Made by a program: the position numbers and the translations under genes | Notes under the pieces: model-generated | Database searches by the model: none | The model's input: the letters and a program-made list of their open reading frames with translations, nothing else | What the model was told of the DNA's origin: nothing | Source: Salticus scenicus | Lineage: Eukaryota > Arthropoda > Arachnida > Araneae > Salticidae | NCBI GenBank assembly: GCA_963930645.1 | Contig: OZ005653.1 | Span: forward strand, 109,707,759 to 109,771,758 | DNA: 64,000 nucleotides | Reading direction: 5' to 3' | Part shown: one piece after another, positions 49,071 through 61,690 of the stretch | Position numbering within the stretch: the first letter of the stretch is position 1 | Layout: every line of letters begins with the position of its first letter

Positions 49071-49806
49071 TGTAAGACGAAATTTTGTCTCCGCGAGATT
49101 TTGTCACTCACTCGCGAACAAAATATATTTCAAAACTTTATTATGAATAAATTATTAAAAATTGGTTAAACTTATAACTTTAAAATCGAAATCTAACTTT
49201 TTTTTTTTTTCATAAAAATCAATAGTTTACGATTTCTTAACAAACTTAATTCTTAAATCTAAACGATAAATAACACTTTCATTTCCTAAATACTATTACG
49301 ATTAATGGTCATAAAAGCGATAAAAAATTTGAAATAATAAAAATTCTATTGATAATGAAATTAAGCATATTCAAATGACTGACTTTAATGAAGTTAACAT
49401 ACAGATATAATACCTGAAAAAAAATTAGATGAAGCGAAGAAAGTGTTACTTACTGCATATTGAATATAATTTATACTTTTGGTTTAAAATGCATTTTCAA
49501 TGATAGCAATGTTCGTAATTCTAATAAATTACGTGTTTATCGTAAATTTAAAATTGCTAATATAAATCATGCTTTTAAAAGCGGTTTTGAGGGTTAAAGA
49601 AATGTAATAAGTTCAATATTGTAGATGTTTTGTAAGGTGTTAATTATGAGGAACTTAAACTTAATGATATTAAATTTATTAAACATATAGCGTTTAGGTT
49701 AATAAATAAAGCTATTGATTTGTTAAGAATAGATTGAAGAATTTTAAATTTAAAAAATAACAGATTATGTGTATTTTTATGGATTTTTTCAAGTATAAAC
49801 TAATAT

Positions 49807-49841
<35 letters not shown>

Positions 49842-49963
49842 TACATTTTATTTACAATACGACGATAAACAACTAGAGATATAATTTAAATATCCAATAA
49901 TAATTTTTTTGAGCTTGTTAATATAAATGATATCGTTAAAAAAATGTAATATATATATATATA
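49071..49963 (+). other. AT-rich DNA, possibly upstream part of the next RT relic
   Basis: Near 49525-49600 a plus frame reads NKLRVYRKFKIANINHAFK, and near 49640-49730 NYEELKLNDIKFIKHIAF. Base composition and decay resemble the RT relic at 50.7 kb. No domain recognised. A-run at 49809-49839. Confidence 0.3.
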
Positions 49964-50309
49964 CCCCGCGACAAAAGGATAGGGATAAAGGGATTTTTCT
50001 TTGATTTTTCATAAAATATCGTTATCTAAATTGTGCTTATTATTTATTATTATTATAAAATAACACTATTCCTGGACTAATTTTTGTTTTAAGACTAATT
50101 TAGAAATGTTTTATGACTAAAATTTTTCTAATTTAAGACTACACTCCGCGACAAAAAGATAGGAACAAAGGGTTTTTTTAAACTTTTCATAAAATAACAT
50201 TATCTAAATTGTGCTGATCATTTATTATCATAACAAAATATTATCATATCAAAAACACATTAAATATTTGAATCATATTCACAATATTCATATTCAAAAT
50301 AATCATATT

Positions 50310-50343
<34 letters not shown>

Positions 50344-50549
50344 TTGTTCCTATCTTTTTGTCGCGCTGTGTAGTCTTAAATTAGAAAAATTTTAGTCTTA
50401 ATTTTTTTTCTAAATTAGACTTAAAACAAAAACTAGTCCAGGAATAGTGTTATTTTATAATAATAATACATGATAAGCACAATTTAGATAACGTTATTTT
50501 ATGAAAAATAAAAGAAAAAACTTTGTTCCTACCTTTTTGTCGCGGGGAT
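49962..50549. mobile_element. Foldback element with doubled terminal repeats (IR/DR)
   Basis: Outer ends CCCCGCGACAAAAGGATAGG (49964) and CCTACCTTTTTGTCGCGGGG (to 50547) pair. A second, inner pair CCGCGACAAAAAGATAGGAA (50146) and TTCCTATCTTTTTGTCGCG (to 50365) lies ~180 bp inside each end. Outer arms pair along 49964-50143 and 50367-50547, including AATTGTGCTTAT and ATTCCTGGACTA blocks. TA precedes the left end and AT follows the right. Ends resemble Tc1/mariner elements; no transposase. An A-run fills the centre. Confidence 0.85.
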
Positions 50550-50689
50550 CTTGTAAGTGATTGTAAAATAAGGATTGTCTTTAGTTATGCTAAATCACTG
50601 GAAACATTAATATGTAATTATGATAATAATAGTGAGAATTCAGAGTTAATTCAAGATTCAGACAGTTTAAGTTAACTTATATAAAATTA

Positions 50690-51247
50690 ATGATTTTGTT
50701 AATCAGGGTTGTGGTCACATGTTACACGTTATTTAAATATATTAGAAAATGAATACTTAAAAAAATGTTATGAGTTTGATTCGAAATTTAGATTAAATTT
50801 CAATAAAAATTTTAGTAAGATCCTAGTTAATTTTGAAAAGGATTTAGATAATATATTTCAAAACTTTCCCACAAATATGTTTGTCCTATTGAAATTTTTT
50901 ATTAATGGAGAATGGAAATGTTTAAAATATTTAAAATTAAATATTTATTTTCTGTTAGTTACTTTAATAAACAGAGGGAGAAATATAAACTTATAAAAAT
51001 ATTGAATAGCATTGAAGAATTAAAAAAGAGTTTTATTATTTACACTGTAAATAAAAAAAGATAATAACTTTGTTATTGTGTGTAAGAAAATTTATAAAAG
51101 ACTTTTCTAGATGAATATTTAAGTATTGATACTTTTAAAAAATGTAAATACTTATCCTTCGGTTATTAAAAATCAATTAAGTGCTTTTAGTGAAAAATTA
51201 AATTTTAAAATTTTTAATTATAAATTTTCTTTCTCATTTATTACCAA

Positions 51248-51283
<36 letters not shown>

Positions 51284-52060
51284 CCAGTTAAATTTAGGTT
51301 TCTTAATTATGGACATATTGCTTACAAGTAGTTTTTCGATTTGTTAAATAGTTTTTAATTGTACTTAAAAACTTGAAAGTAGTTTTATATTAACGCTGTT
51401 CCAATTTTAGATTTTATTAATAGTAACAATTTTAATATATATACTAATGACACTTTTAATTTTGAAAATTTATTTGGATACATTGTGACTTTATTATGAT
51501 TTGATACTTTATTATGATTTATTATGATTTTAGTCAGTTATAGACTGTGAAAGGTATTACTGGATTAATTTAGTTAAAGTTTGTATTTTTGAAAATATTT
51601 AATGTAATTTTAGTGAATACTTTTTAAGGAATTTAGTTACAGGAATTCCTACAGGAAATAGTTGTACAAATCCCTTTGCTAATTTATTTCTAATTTTTTA
51701 TAAGAAAACCTTAGTTACAACTGATGTAAAGATTTTAGGTATATTGACTATCTTATAGTGTTTAAGTGTAGTAATTTCTTTGAGGTTTCTCAATGTATTT
51801 ATCCTAAGGATTTAATTTTTAAATGCATTACTAATGAAGGTATAATTTCTTTTTTGTACTTAAGAATTAAGTTGTTAGAGGTTTGAATTTTTAGTCTTTT
51901 TGATACATGATTAAATTTCAATTTTAAACTTATAAGTTTAGCTAATTGGTTCATGTATTAGAATTTAAGTATTCAAAAACATTTAGTTTTCGAAAAATGC
52001 TAGAATTAAAAGAACATTTAATCAATGATTGCGATAGTCTTGAAGTGCCAGTCACAATTT
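50690..52060 (+). pseudogene. Degraded reverse transcriptase of an uncommon type
   Basis: Through many stops and shifts the plus strand shows: NILENEYLKKCYEFDSKF (50733); DNNFVIVCKKIYKRLF (51061); TGIPTGNSCTNPFANLFLIF (51637), the RT motif usually G(I/V)P.G....L.AN; and RYIDYLIVFKCSNFF (51736), the YIDD catalytic box with its second Asp changed to Tyr. IYPKDLIFK and FLYLRIKLLE follow, like the YP.EL and FLDL.I blocks of a family of RTs I have seen with GIP.GTNCAPLLA motifs, perhaps Penelope-like. FRKMLELKEHLINDCDSLEV ends the readable part near 52050. Class is uncertain, RT identity fairly secure, clearly dead. Confidence 0.6.
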
Positions 52061-52519
52061 GTCCGTAACCGTGAAGTCGAACAGATATCCTTCTTATATT
52101 TTCACTGCTATCCGTAACTGTTAAAATTACTTGAATGTATTTTTCTTTTAGATGTTAATGTTTATTTTATTTTATTTTTTTTTTTTGGTAAGTATTTTTT
52201 GCAAGAGATTTATAAGTTTTTGTATTTATATTTGTTTGTACTGATGCGTAATTTTGTTTATTTTAATTTTGTATATTTAATTAATTTTTAATTCGGAAAT
52301 TCGAGCTGCAGTGAACATTGATTTTTTCTCTTGGTCAGATGTAGGAGACAAAGTAACTTTTAGCTTTTGCTAGTTGTTCTTAAAGCCTCTTGCAGTTTGC
52401 TCTACCCTGCATTTGTGGGGTATGCCTGGTGATAGCATGAATGTGTTTTGGGATTATCTGCCTGGTTTTATTGTTGTCTTCTGTTTGTTTTTACTTAGTA
52501 CATTATATATATATATATA
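52061..52519. other. AT-rich spacer
   Basis: Nothing recognised; (TA)n at 52504-52522. Confidence 0.45.
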
Positions 52520-52522
52520 TAT

Positions 52523-53740
52523 GTACACACTCATTGCCATAAAAATATTGCGCACTAAGAAAGAATTGTCAGAATGAAATGAAATTTTACACACATAAAT
52601 GTAACATTGACATAATTAAATGACTAAAAAGTCAAAGCGAAATGATCATTTATTACGGGGAAAATTATAAAATAATGGAGGTTTCAGTACCCTGTTGGGC
52701 TACCTCTAGTTTAAATGCAGGATGCAATTCGGGCGAGCATTGAGGCATACAATTCTCGTAGGATGTCCTGTGACATATCTTTCCACATTTGTTGTAAACA
52801 CGCTTATAATTCGTCCAAATTCGTTGGTGGCAAATTGAGGGATCGTGCAGGTTAGGAGAGATTGGTATTGTGGCGGAGGCAGTCCTGTGACTTCATTCAT
52901 GTGTGTGGTTTAGCACTGTTCTATTTAAAATGGCTACTGGGAGCCCTGTCGTGAGTGGCAACACCTATGGCTGAAAGATGTTAACGAACGCACCCCTGAG
53001 CTGTCATGGTATCGTGGTTCAATATTAGGAATGACCGTTTGTCGTTTGAAATATCATCCCATAGCATAATACCACCAGTGGGTACGGTGTGCAGCTGTAA
53101 AGAAAAGTCAGATTTGGGACATTCCCCTTGGCCTCTACACACTTACATGTTAGACATCACTGCTCAAATTGAATCTGAATTCATAGCTGAAGACGGCCTA
53201 GTTCCATTCCGTTACAAACTAACCCCGTCGAGCGTGACACCACTCCAAACGGAGCAGAGTTGGTATAATTTGAAGCACACGAAATGGGCGCCACGATAGC
53301 AAATGTCCTTCGACCACACGTCTTGCGATGTTAAGTACAGATAAAGGAGAAAGTCATGTAGGTCCTGCATATGTCTGTATGGCGGACAGCCAGACAGTTG
53401 GCGCAATGTGTGTGTTTCGTATGAAGCGACATTTTTCCCGATTATAGGTTTGTCGAGTATTTCCTGAGGCTGATCGCCGTGTAAGCGACCTCTCACTTGT
53501 CCATTGGTCCCGACAGCTTCTCACAGTAGAATCAAAACGGCCTAGGTGGCTTTCTACTTGCAGAGCAGTTAACCCGGATTCTATTATATCAAATATTCTT
53601 CCACTTTCGGACTCAGACAACGCCCTCAAGTGGCCTTATGCAATGTGCAATAACGTTGCATTTCTAATCATTTGCATAGATGCCTGGCACGTACCTTCAT
53701 GCTAAGTTTCGTTACGGTCCAACAATTACTTCTTGGTGAG
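52523..53740 (-). mobile_element. Tc1-like transposon relic
   Basis: The left end, after a TA tract, reads ACACTCATTGCCATAAAAAT, followed by ATTGCGCA, a Tc1-type end. The right end is decayed (near 53740) and a partner TIR could not be read with confidence. The body holds a minus-strand transposase relic. Confidence 0.6.
52690..53629 (-). pseudogene. Tc1-like transposase, multiply frameshifted
   Basis: It starts MRALSESESGRIFDIIESGL at 53629 and continues VESHLGRFDSTVRSCRDQW, SLTRRSASGNTRQT and NREKCRFIRN, the paired helix-turn-helix and GRPR-like linker of Tc1 transposases. After shifts, 53212-53496 gives blocks matching the first catalytic region, and the C-terminus reads ACLQQMWKDMSQDILRELYA, SMPARIASCI, a stop, then TRGSPTGY, the family end. 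Stops and shifts abound and the DDE residues cannot all be traced. Confidence 0.8.
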
Positions 53741-54345
53741 CAAATTAATAAATGCAAATTAAATTAATGATTTCAATCTTTCTGTGGTGAATACATATTT
53801 TTCTAATTTGACTAAATGTTTTAATTGATGAAAACCGTACGGATTTTTGATAAATAAATATTCTTATTTATTTGTGTCACTTTCTATTACGATTTATGAA
53901 CTTCCTTTTCATCGAATATGTCTGGATTAATATGTGTAAATCCTCTAAAACATCCTTCATTGTTGATATCAAAAGATAGCGTGGAAGAAGAAAAAATATC
54001 TCTCGCACATAAGAAATGTGTAACTGGAGTACAGTTTCCAGAATTTCTTTTGTTTGTGTAAACTTTTCTAAGGCATGACAGAAATATAAAGCCGAAAACA
54101 TATTTTCATTTTGTTTCTTATAGGAAAATTTCATTTCTTCTTTATGTTACTGCTTATGGTATTCTCTTTGTTCATTTTCTTAACTTAAGAAACATCTTAT
54201 AAGTTTCTTCCCACAAGGTAATCTCATTTAATTCACTTCAATGCAATATAGCACGTACACTTGATATCAAGTTTTTCAATAATTACAGTAAGAAAATAAA
54301 TAAATTGTATAATATGTTTCTTGTATTAAAAATATGTATACATAC

Positions 54346-54383
<38 letters not shown>

Positions 54384-54528
54384 TTTTTTTTTACGAAGAA
54401 GTTTCAGAAAAGAAAAAAAAGAGAGAGAGAGAAAGAGAGGTTGAAATTTAGAACACCTTTTCTTCAACAATAACTTTTAAAATGAAAAACAAGATGCGAT
54501 ATTTAAATTGAAATAAGAAAATTCAGAA

Positions 54529-54563
<35 letters not shown>

Positions 54564-54759
54564 AATGTAATACCTCAAATGTCCCAATTTATTATTTCAT
54601 AAAACATATAACAAATTTTTATTTTTATTTATTTATTTATTTATTTTTTCATTGTGAAATACATTTCTGGGTGCAATTAAAATAAATATGTAAGTTCCTT
54701 AATTAAAAATTAATAACAAAAAGTTTAAAATCGAGTTCAGTTTCTTTTCTGAAAGAAAA

Positions 54760-54794
<35 letters not shown>

Positions 54795-55546
54795 ACTATT
54801 ACTTTTTGTTTTTTTTTCTTTTATCTTTATTTTAACAAATAGTTTTGACAAAACTGTAGGATCAAATGCAGTACCTTTTATTTTTTTTTTATTTTTTTTT
54901 CTGTATAATCTTTAAAAGGAAAGAGGGGAAACATTTTAATCTAAATAAAAAACAATAGAGAAACATATAAAACTGCTCATTTAATATTAATCATTATAAA
55001 CTTATATGTTTCAATATATTAATATTATTCCCCGAATATATATTCTTTACTTTTTTACTTTTATTAAGATTTTTTTTTAATTATTATATTAAACATAAAT
55101 TTAAAGTATTTAATTAATTGTCTGCAAACGTCACATACAGTGCAATTGACGTTCAATCTATCAATCAATAATAATAAAAAAATGTAGTTTGCAAATGTAA
55201 CGATAAAATACAACATAAAAAAAAAAAAAAAAAACTAAATTTATATACAAAAATTTCAATATGTATTACGCTTAATTAGGTCAGTTATAACAGCATTATT
55301 TTGTCCTATTTTTTCACCGACGTTATCTAATTAAAATTTTCAAGTATATATATAAAAATAAAAATAATAATAACATATTAAAGATAATTTTCTAATTACT
55401 TTAAAAATATGGTTCTAGGAACAAACGTCCCTTTCAAACATCCTCCTGGAAAAATCGTCCACGGATATAAATAACAAAATCTTTGAAATTTCACCCACAC
55501 ATTCCGTAGGAAAATTACTGAAAACGTTTACTTTCAATTCAAAATT

Positions 55547-55595
<49 letters not shown>

Positions 55596-55877
55596 TTTGA
55601 ATTATGCTTTCACCATCACAAATTTTTCTCCAGTGTTATTTTATATAATAGCTAACATGCACTAATAAAAGCGTCAAACTTTTAAACTTTCATGGGGGTG
55701 GGGTGGGGGGCATAATCCGTCTTTCATTTCTTCTAAGAGGCAACGCTTTACTCCGCCAACTCACTCTTACATTACAGCCAAGTTTTTCTTCATTCGAAAT
55801 TAGTATTTTTAGTAAAAATTTATATCACAAATATTACATTTTTTCTGCTTCGGTCACTCTACTGAGTTCTTAATAAC
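53741..55877. other. AT-rich DNA with microsatellites, no gene
   Basis: (TA)n at 54345-54382, (AAT)n at 54530-54559, (TA)n at 54763-54792 and at 55549-55591 (the last flanked by AATTCAAAATTA and TAATTTTGAATT, a small palindrome). G-rich GGGGGTGGGGTGGGGGG at 55694-55710. Confidence 0.5.
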
Positions 55878-56240
55878 ATCCCAGCAAAACCTGGGATGAT
55901 GGCCAACACAAGGCAAAGTGTTGGCTGCCAACAGTAACAGCTGCTGGCCCGTTGGTGGCAAAAGTTAAGGTTAAGGTTCCGAAGGGAATATGTTACGCCG
56001 GCCATCAGATGGCCGCATTCGACCGATCCACTGCTGGCAGCCTGCAGTACGATCGGAATAAGTCAGTGGGCCACTGATGGGTCATTGCTGGCAGCAAGCT
56101 ATCGGTTGAAAAAAGGTTGTGAGCCACTGTTGGCAACCAACAATAGGTTAAAAATTGTTAGTGGGCCAGTGTCGGGCCACCTGATAACAAACATAATTTT
56201 TTTGTATTGTTGCTGGAAGCCTTCAGTGGGCCAGTTGTGG
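55878..56240 (+). mobile_element. CCCAGCAAAAC-ended repeat with TGGCCNA-rich body, copy facing right
   Basis: Begins ACATCCCAGCAAAACCTGGG. The body repeats short blocks such as GTGGGCCA(C/G)TG, TGTTGGC.GCCAAC and TGCTGGCAGC. It resembles a widespread invertebrate repeat type that starts CCCAGCAAA. The right edge is unclear. A second end of this type, inverted, lies at 62755. Confidence 0.6.
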
Positions 56241-56297
56241 CAAACATAAATAATTATATTACTCCGGTTGTTTTTATTGGCACTTTATATTTTCCCA

Positions 56298-56731
56298 TTA
56301 AGGGCCCGCTACACTCACCGCCGCCGGAAGCCGAAGCTATGGGTTATTCTATGGGAAATGTTTCTTTACAAATAACTTATTAATTAATACATATTTTTTA
56401 ATTCTGTTTTCACATTCTTAAAATTCCCAGCTGTTAAATTGACGGACCATTTTTTTTTAAATTTATTTTTTTTATATTTTATTTTGAAGCTTCAAAGTAC
56501 GAATTTTCAATATGTGAATTTTTTTCATTTTGCAATTTCAAAATAAAATATTAAAATTAAAAAATCTAAATTGACGGACCTTTTTTAAAAATGTAACAGT
56601 TGGGAATTTTCTGAATGTGAAAATATAATTTAAAACTATGTATTAATTAATAAGTTATTTGTAAAGAAAATTTCCCCATAGAATAACATTTGCTCGGGCT
56701 TCCGGCAACGGTAATTGAAGAGGGCCGTTAA
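56298..56731. mobile_element. TTAA-flanked foldback MITE, copy 2 (intact)
   Basis: TTAA at 56298-56301 and 56728-56731 bounds a 426-bp element. Ends are GGGCCCGCTACACTCACC and, reverse complement of the right, CGGCCCTCTTCAATTACC. Arms pair throughout (TTACAAATAACTTATTAATT against its complement, AATTGACGGACC against its complement), centred near 56515. Same family as 29521-30857. Confidence 0.88.
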
Positions 56732-56980
56732 TCGGCCAACAGTGGTTTGGTTATGACTATTATTTTATTTTATTTTATTTATTTATATATTTATTGTGAT
56801 ACCTTACGTTTTATTAATGCTAATTTCTTGCATCCAATATTTAATTTGGTTTTGTGGAAACAGAGGGTGATCAAACTATTATTTATTTATTTATTTATTT
56901 ATTTTTTAACATTTCTTTATTTTGATTTTAAAAAATGCTTGACTAAATGATTTTGAAATGCAGACATGTAAAAACGTTTA
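56732..56980. other. AT-rich spacer
   Basis: Short spacer with TTTAT repeats. Confidence 0.5.
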
Positions 56981-58262
56981 AAAACTCACATTTTCTACTA
57001 TCGATTTAGTCCAAAGTTCAATTAAGGAATCAACTATAAATTAAAGAAAAGCACAAGTATTTTGCATCACCCTGTATCATAAAAAGCTACAAATGAGTTG
57101 TAATTTTAACATATTATTGCGCTTACTACATACAATATTTGTAAGTTTTTTGCATGGGAAATACACAATTTTTTAGGCAGATATATATATATATATATTT
57201 TAATTATTACATTTTTGGCAAGTTTTTTGCCTGTAACAAGATTTCCATAAAATTTTACAAAACTTGCAGAAAAATTGATAAAACATTAAAGAAATATTAT
57301 TCTGAAACATAAAATTCATATGTGTAATTTTCGAGGAGATTTGAGCATTTACATTTATTTATTTATTTATTTATTTTTTCTGAGCGTGCGCGAAAGATAG
57401 AAATTTTTTTATTACGTAAGTCGAAAGCCAGATATCTTGAGTAACTTATAAAAAAGTTTATTTCAATGGAATAAAAATTAAGCAAATTATTGGTAAAAGA
57501 ACGAGCTAGATTTTAGATATTTTCAACCATGTTACAAAAGTTCATATATGTGAAAATTCCCTTATAAACTCACAGATTGCACTAAATAAATAAAAGTATG
57601 TTAGAGTTACAAGTCCAGAAGGATTTTTTCACAAAGAAGAAATTTTAAAACACGGTTGAAAAAATTGGATCTTCAAATTAAATGCTTGGCATGTGAAAAA
57701 CACCTTATGAATTTTCAAACCTGTATATACCTAAAATCTACCCCATTTTTTGGCAACAACTTGCCTAATTTTTACTTGTATTTAAATGGACTTTCGATAT
57801 AAATTGCCCAATATATCTAGCTTTTAACCAATGTGATGAAATTTTTTTATCTTTCCCGCAAAAGCAGTAAATAAAATATTTATTATAAATGCTCGTATCT
57901 CACCGAATATTAAACGTATAAATGTGTGCTTTAGAATAATATTTTTCTAGTGTTTTGTCAATTTTTCTGTAATTTTTGTAAAATTTTATTAAATTCCATT
58001 CTTGTTATAAACAAAAAAAAAAAAAAAAAAAAAAAACTTGCCCCCGCCAAATAATAATAATAATAATAATAACAGTTTATTTAAAAGAGAAAAAAAAATA
58101 CACATATTGTTTATAATATATGCAGCGAGTTAAAGTTACAAGTCATCGGTAGCTTTTCATGATATAGGATGATCCAAAGTATTCGTGCTTTTCTCCAATT
58201 TGTGGTTGCTTCTTTAATTGCACTCTTGACTAAATCGATAGTGGAAAATATGAGTTTTTAAA
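56981..58262. mobile_element. 1.28 kb foldback element
   Basis: The left end AAAACTCACATTTTCTACTA and right end, in reverse complement AAAACTCATATTTTCCACTA, start arms that pair over most of their length. Checked pairs: ATCGATTTAGTC with GACTAAATCGAT; GCATCACCCTGTATCAT (57062) with ATGATATAGGATGATCC (58160); AAATATTATTCTGAAACA (57291) with the TAGAATAATATTTTT region (57933); CCAGATATCTTGAG (57428) with AATATATCTAGC (57808). The centre is near 57620. TTTAAA adjoins both outer ends. No coding potential. Family not recognised. Confidence 0.75.
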
Positions 58263-59403
58263 TGTTCTTTTCATATCAGAAGTTCAAGACCATTTCATCC
58301 AGTATTTGTTTAAAAATAATAATAATAATTGATTACCCACTGCATTTATAGTTCAATAAAATTTTTACAAGTATTTGATTCTTAGACTATGTTTATAAAT
58401 TTAGGATTTCTAGTACAGCGTGAGAAATATTCAGCCGATCCGTTTTCATTAAAAATAAATCTATGATAAGCTTATTATTACTTTTGTTCTATGGAAATAT
58501 AAGATTTTGATAAGATAAATATATATTTTGTTCTATGCAATATTATATTCTTTGTAAATTTTGTTTCAAAGTGTTAAATTTCAAAACGTTTATTTAATTG
58601 TGTTAAGTAATTGTATATAAATAAATGTAAGGTTGCAAGTGGCTACATAAAATATTGAAATAAAAATTTTCTGATTTAAGTATGCAATATAGATAACATT
58701 TAATAAAAAAACATTTAATTCAGAGTTAGGGAGATGGTAAATATTGAAAATCGTTCTTTGAAATTTCTTTCATAATGTCGGGATTTCATATATAAGTATT
58801 GAAATGTATCCCTATTAAGTACATTAAAATTTCTCATAAACTATTGAAATAAAATAAATAAATAAATATTCCATGCAACACAATTTTTGAATTTTACACT
58901 CGATTTTACATCATTGTAATTTATCAAAATTTTCTAAACATATTTGGGTATAACTATGTGGATTGATTGAGAAGTTACTTTTTGAAAAGTACTTTATACT
59001 TGTGTGCTAAAATTTTCATGCAAATTTTTAAAAGTAAAAAAAAAGTATTTTTAACCAATAAAAAAACCTCACCAACCAATGCACAAAGTAAAAACCAAAT
59101 TTATTTCGAATATATTGATACATTGCAATACAATAAAATCAGGGTAAGGGATAATTTTTTAAAAAGATTAATCGTATAAAACACTTAAAACCTTTTGAAA
59201 TTTTTGATTTTTTTTTTACATATTTAAATAGTTTTCCAGAAATTTTAATATGCTTGGTATTGATACATTTCAAAGCATATGTACGTAAACTTTAAGAACT
59301 CTAAGACGCTATTTTCAAAGTACGATTTTCAATTTCGTCATCCCCTTTAAAGGGAAGTACGGAGTTCTGACTCTTGAAAAAAAAAAAAAAAAAAAAAAAA
59401 AAA
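58263..59403. other. AT-rich spacer
   Basis: No gene seen; ORF 58967-59179 is Lys-rich and has no domain. A-run at 59379-59403. Confidence 0.45.
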
Positions 59404-59890
59404 AGCAACAGCTGTCACCACTATAACCCTTAGTCAGGCGAACAAAAGTGAACACGAGTGTAGCAAAAGTGCTTTGCCGCACTCGTGCCTACTTTGTGCA
59501 CCTAATAAAGAGCCATGGTATTATTTCCACCCGAAGCAAATGTTGCGAGTTTTTTTTTTTTTTTTTTTCAATTATTGTGTTGCTTTACAAAGATTTTTAT
59601 TATTAATAACGGTTCTTTGCTGCGTTTATTACTGTAAAAATAAAATTAAATAAATAAATTATAATAATAATAAAATTAAATAAAAAGGCAACAGATGTCA
59701 CTACTATGACCCTTAGTCAGGAGAACAAAAGTGGACACGAGTGTAGCAAAAGTGCTTTGCTACACTCGTGCCTACTTTGTTCACCAAATGAAGAGTCATG
59801 TATCACCAGAAACAAATGTTTTTTTTTTTTTTTTCAATTATTGCGTTTCTTTACAAAGATTTTTATTATTAATACCGGTTCTTTTTTTAA
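59404..59890. repeat. Direct duplication of a hairpin-bearing unit (~285 bp period)
   Basis: GCAACAG(C/A)TGTCAC.ACTAT (59404, 59688) begins each copy, then CCCTTAGTCAGG. A hairpin follows: CACGAGTGTAGCAAA, loop AGTGC, TTTGCTACACTCGTG in copy 2 (59736-59770, perfect 15-bp stem), with one changed pair in copy 1 (59453-59487). TACTTTGT.CACC, AA(C/G)CAAATGTT, a T-run and CAATTATTG.GTT.CTTTAC close each unit. Confidence 0.85.
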
Positions 59891-61484
59891 ATTTTTATTT
59901 ATTTATTTATTTATTTATTTTAATTTAATTTAAATTTAAATTATTTTTATTTTTTTATAGTTAAATTATATATGTACGCATCCCCCCCCCTTTTTTTTAT
60001 ATTTTTGCTGTCATAAAAATTTAAATTAAACATTCATGCATGATCATGGAAACCAATTGAAAACCATTTTTTTTTTCTTATTAATTTATTTAAATGATTA
60101 ATTCATCTAAAGTTATGGATTACTTTTTTTAATCAGAAAGGCGCAGATTACAATTTAAGATTCAAATGACATTCTTTGAACAGATAAGCGCTGTTGCTAT
60201 CCTTCAAAGTTCATAGGAAGGAAGCATCTGCGCTGCGGCCATCTGGCTCCAATAATTGCTGACTAAGGAAAATATTACAATTGTAAACTAACACATTCGT
60301 ACTGCACTGATATATGTTGGTTTGGTTTACTTTAAAATGAATTTATTAAATAAAGACGCAGTTTTCAGTTGCTCTGAAAGATTTCATCATAACTATAGGG
60401 AATTACTTATTTGAAATCTTATATAGAGAAAATGAAACAGGATGTTAAAAAATCTGTTTTATACACAGATTTAATGAGAATGACTATTTTAATTATTCAA
60501 TAGTGGCTGTGATCAATGATTTATATTTCCTTCTAAATAGACCTTAATTTTCCTTAATTGTTATTATTATTTGTTGATAAATAAAACAATTTGAAAAAAT
60601 AAAAATACGGGATGAAGGTAAAGAATTTCAATTATTTACTTTTAGTTGAAAACCATTGTAGAATTACAGAGACACTGGATAAACATTTTATAAAATTTAT
60701 AGTCATACTCATTTAAAGTTTACTCAGTGTGTCTTACGCATTTAAAGTTCAACAGTCAAAAGTGATAATTTAAATTACAAATATAAAATATAGAATATAT
60801 AGAATATATAATTTTGTGATGCAGTGTAGTGATAATAATAATGCAGTTCAAAGATTAACGTCTGGGATAAGTATATAGTATTTGACAGAAAATTATTCTA
60901 ATCTAAATGATTTTTTTATTTTATCTTCTTGTCTTTATTTATTTAATTGAATTTATTTTTTATTTATTTTGTGTCACATCTTTATGCGGCGAAAATTTTA
61001 TTATTTTGTGAGTGTTATCTGTGTTAATAATAATAATTTCGGAATTTAAAAGGTAATAATGCACTTGTTATTCATGAAATATGAATAAACTGATTTAGAT
61101 TTAGTAGTATAGGACCGCCTTCACGATTCTTGACTGTTTGAATCATACTGGTGATTAGGAATGAAAGAGTTCCTCTTTTTTTGCCACCACTAATTTCCAT
61201 AAAAAATTTCTGTTCTATAAAATCACAAAAATAATATAAGAAATATGATACAAATTACACTTTTGGCAGAAAAAGCAGAACTCTTTCATGCTTGGGTGAC
61301 GTTTCTTTGGGATGTAATAGAAAGTCTAATACTTATTTTGATTATACTTTTTGATACTTCCCTTTTAATTAACTTATGGCAATACTTCATTTTCCATTTA
61401 TATTTCTAACATATCGGAATTTTTAAAATGCCGTTTACTATTTTACAAGTACATTTTTTAAGATACTTTATATATATAGATATA

Positions 61485-61535
<51 letters not shown>

Positions 61536-61690
61536 ATCTAGTCAAATATATACAGAATGGATAACTTTTAAGATTTATTTATTTATTTTTTTTTTTTTTT
61601 TCAAGCGATGCTCTCTGGATTAAAAAGAAGGAAAAAAAATCTTGGCTGACTGTTATTAACATAAACATTTATTTATTTTATTTCACATCT
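59891..61690. other. AT-rich DNA, no gene
   Basis: TTTA repeats near 59895, a C-run near 59983, a short GC-rich patch at 60205-60260, and (TA)n at 61470-61532. No recognised feature. Confidence 0.45.
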
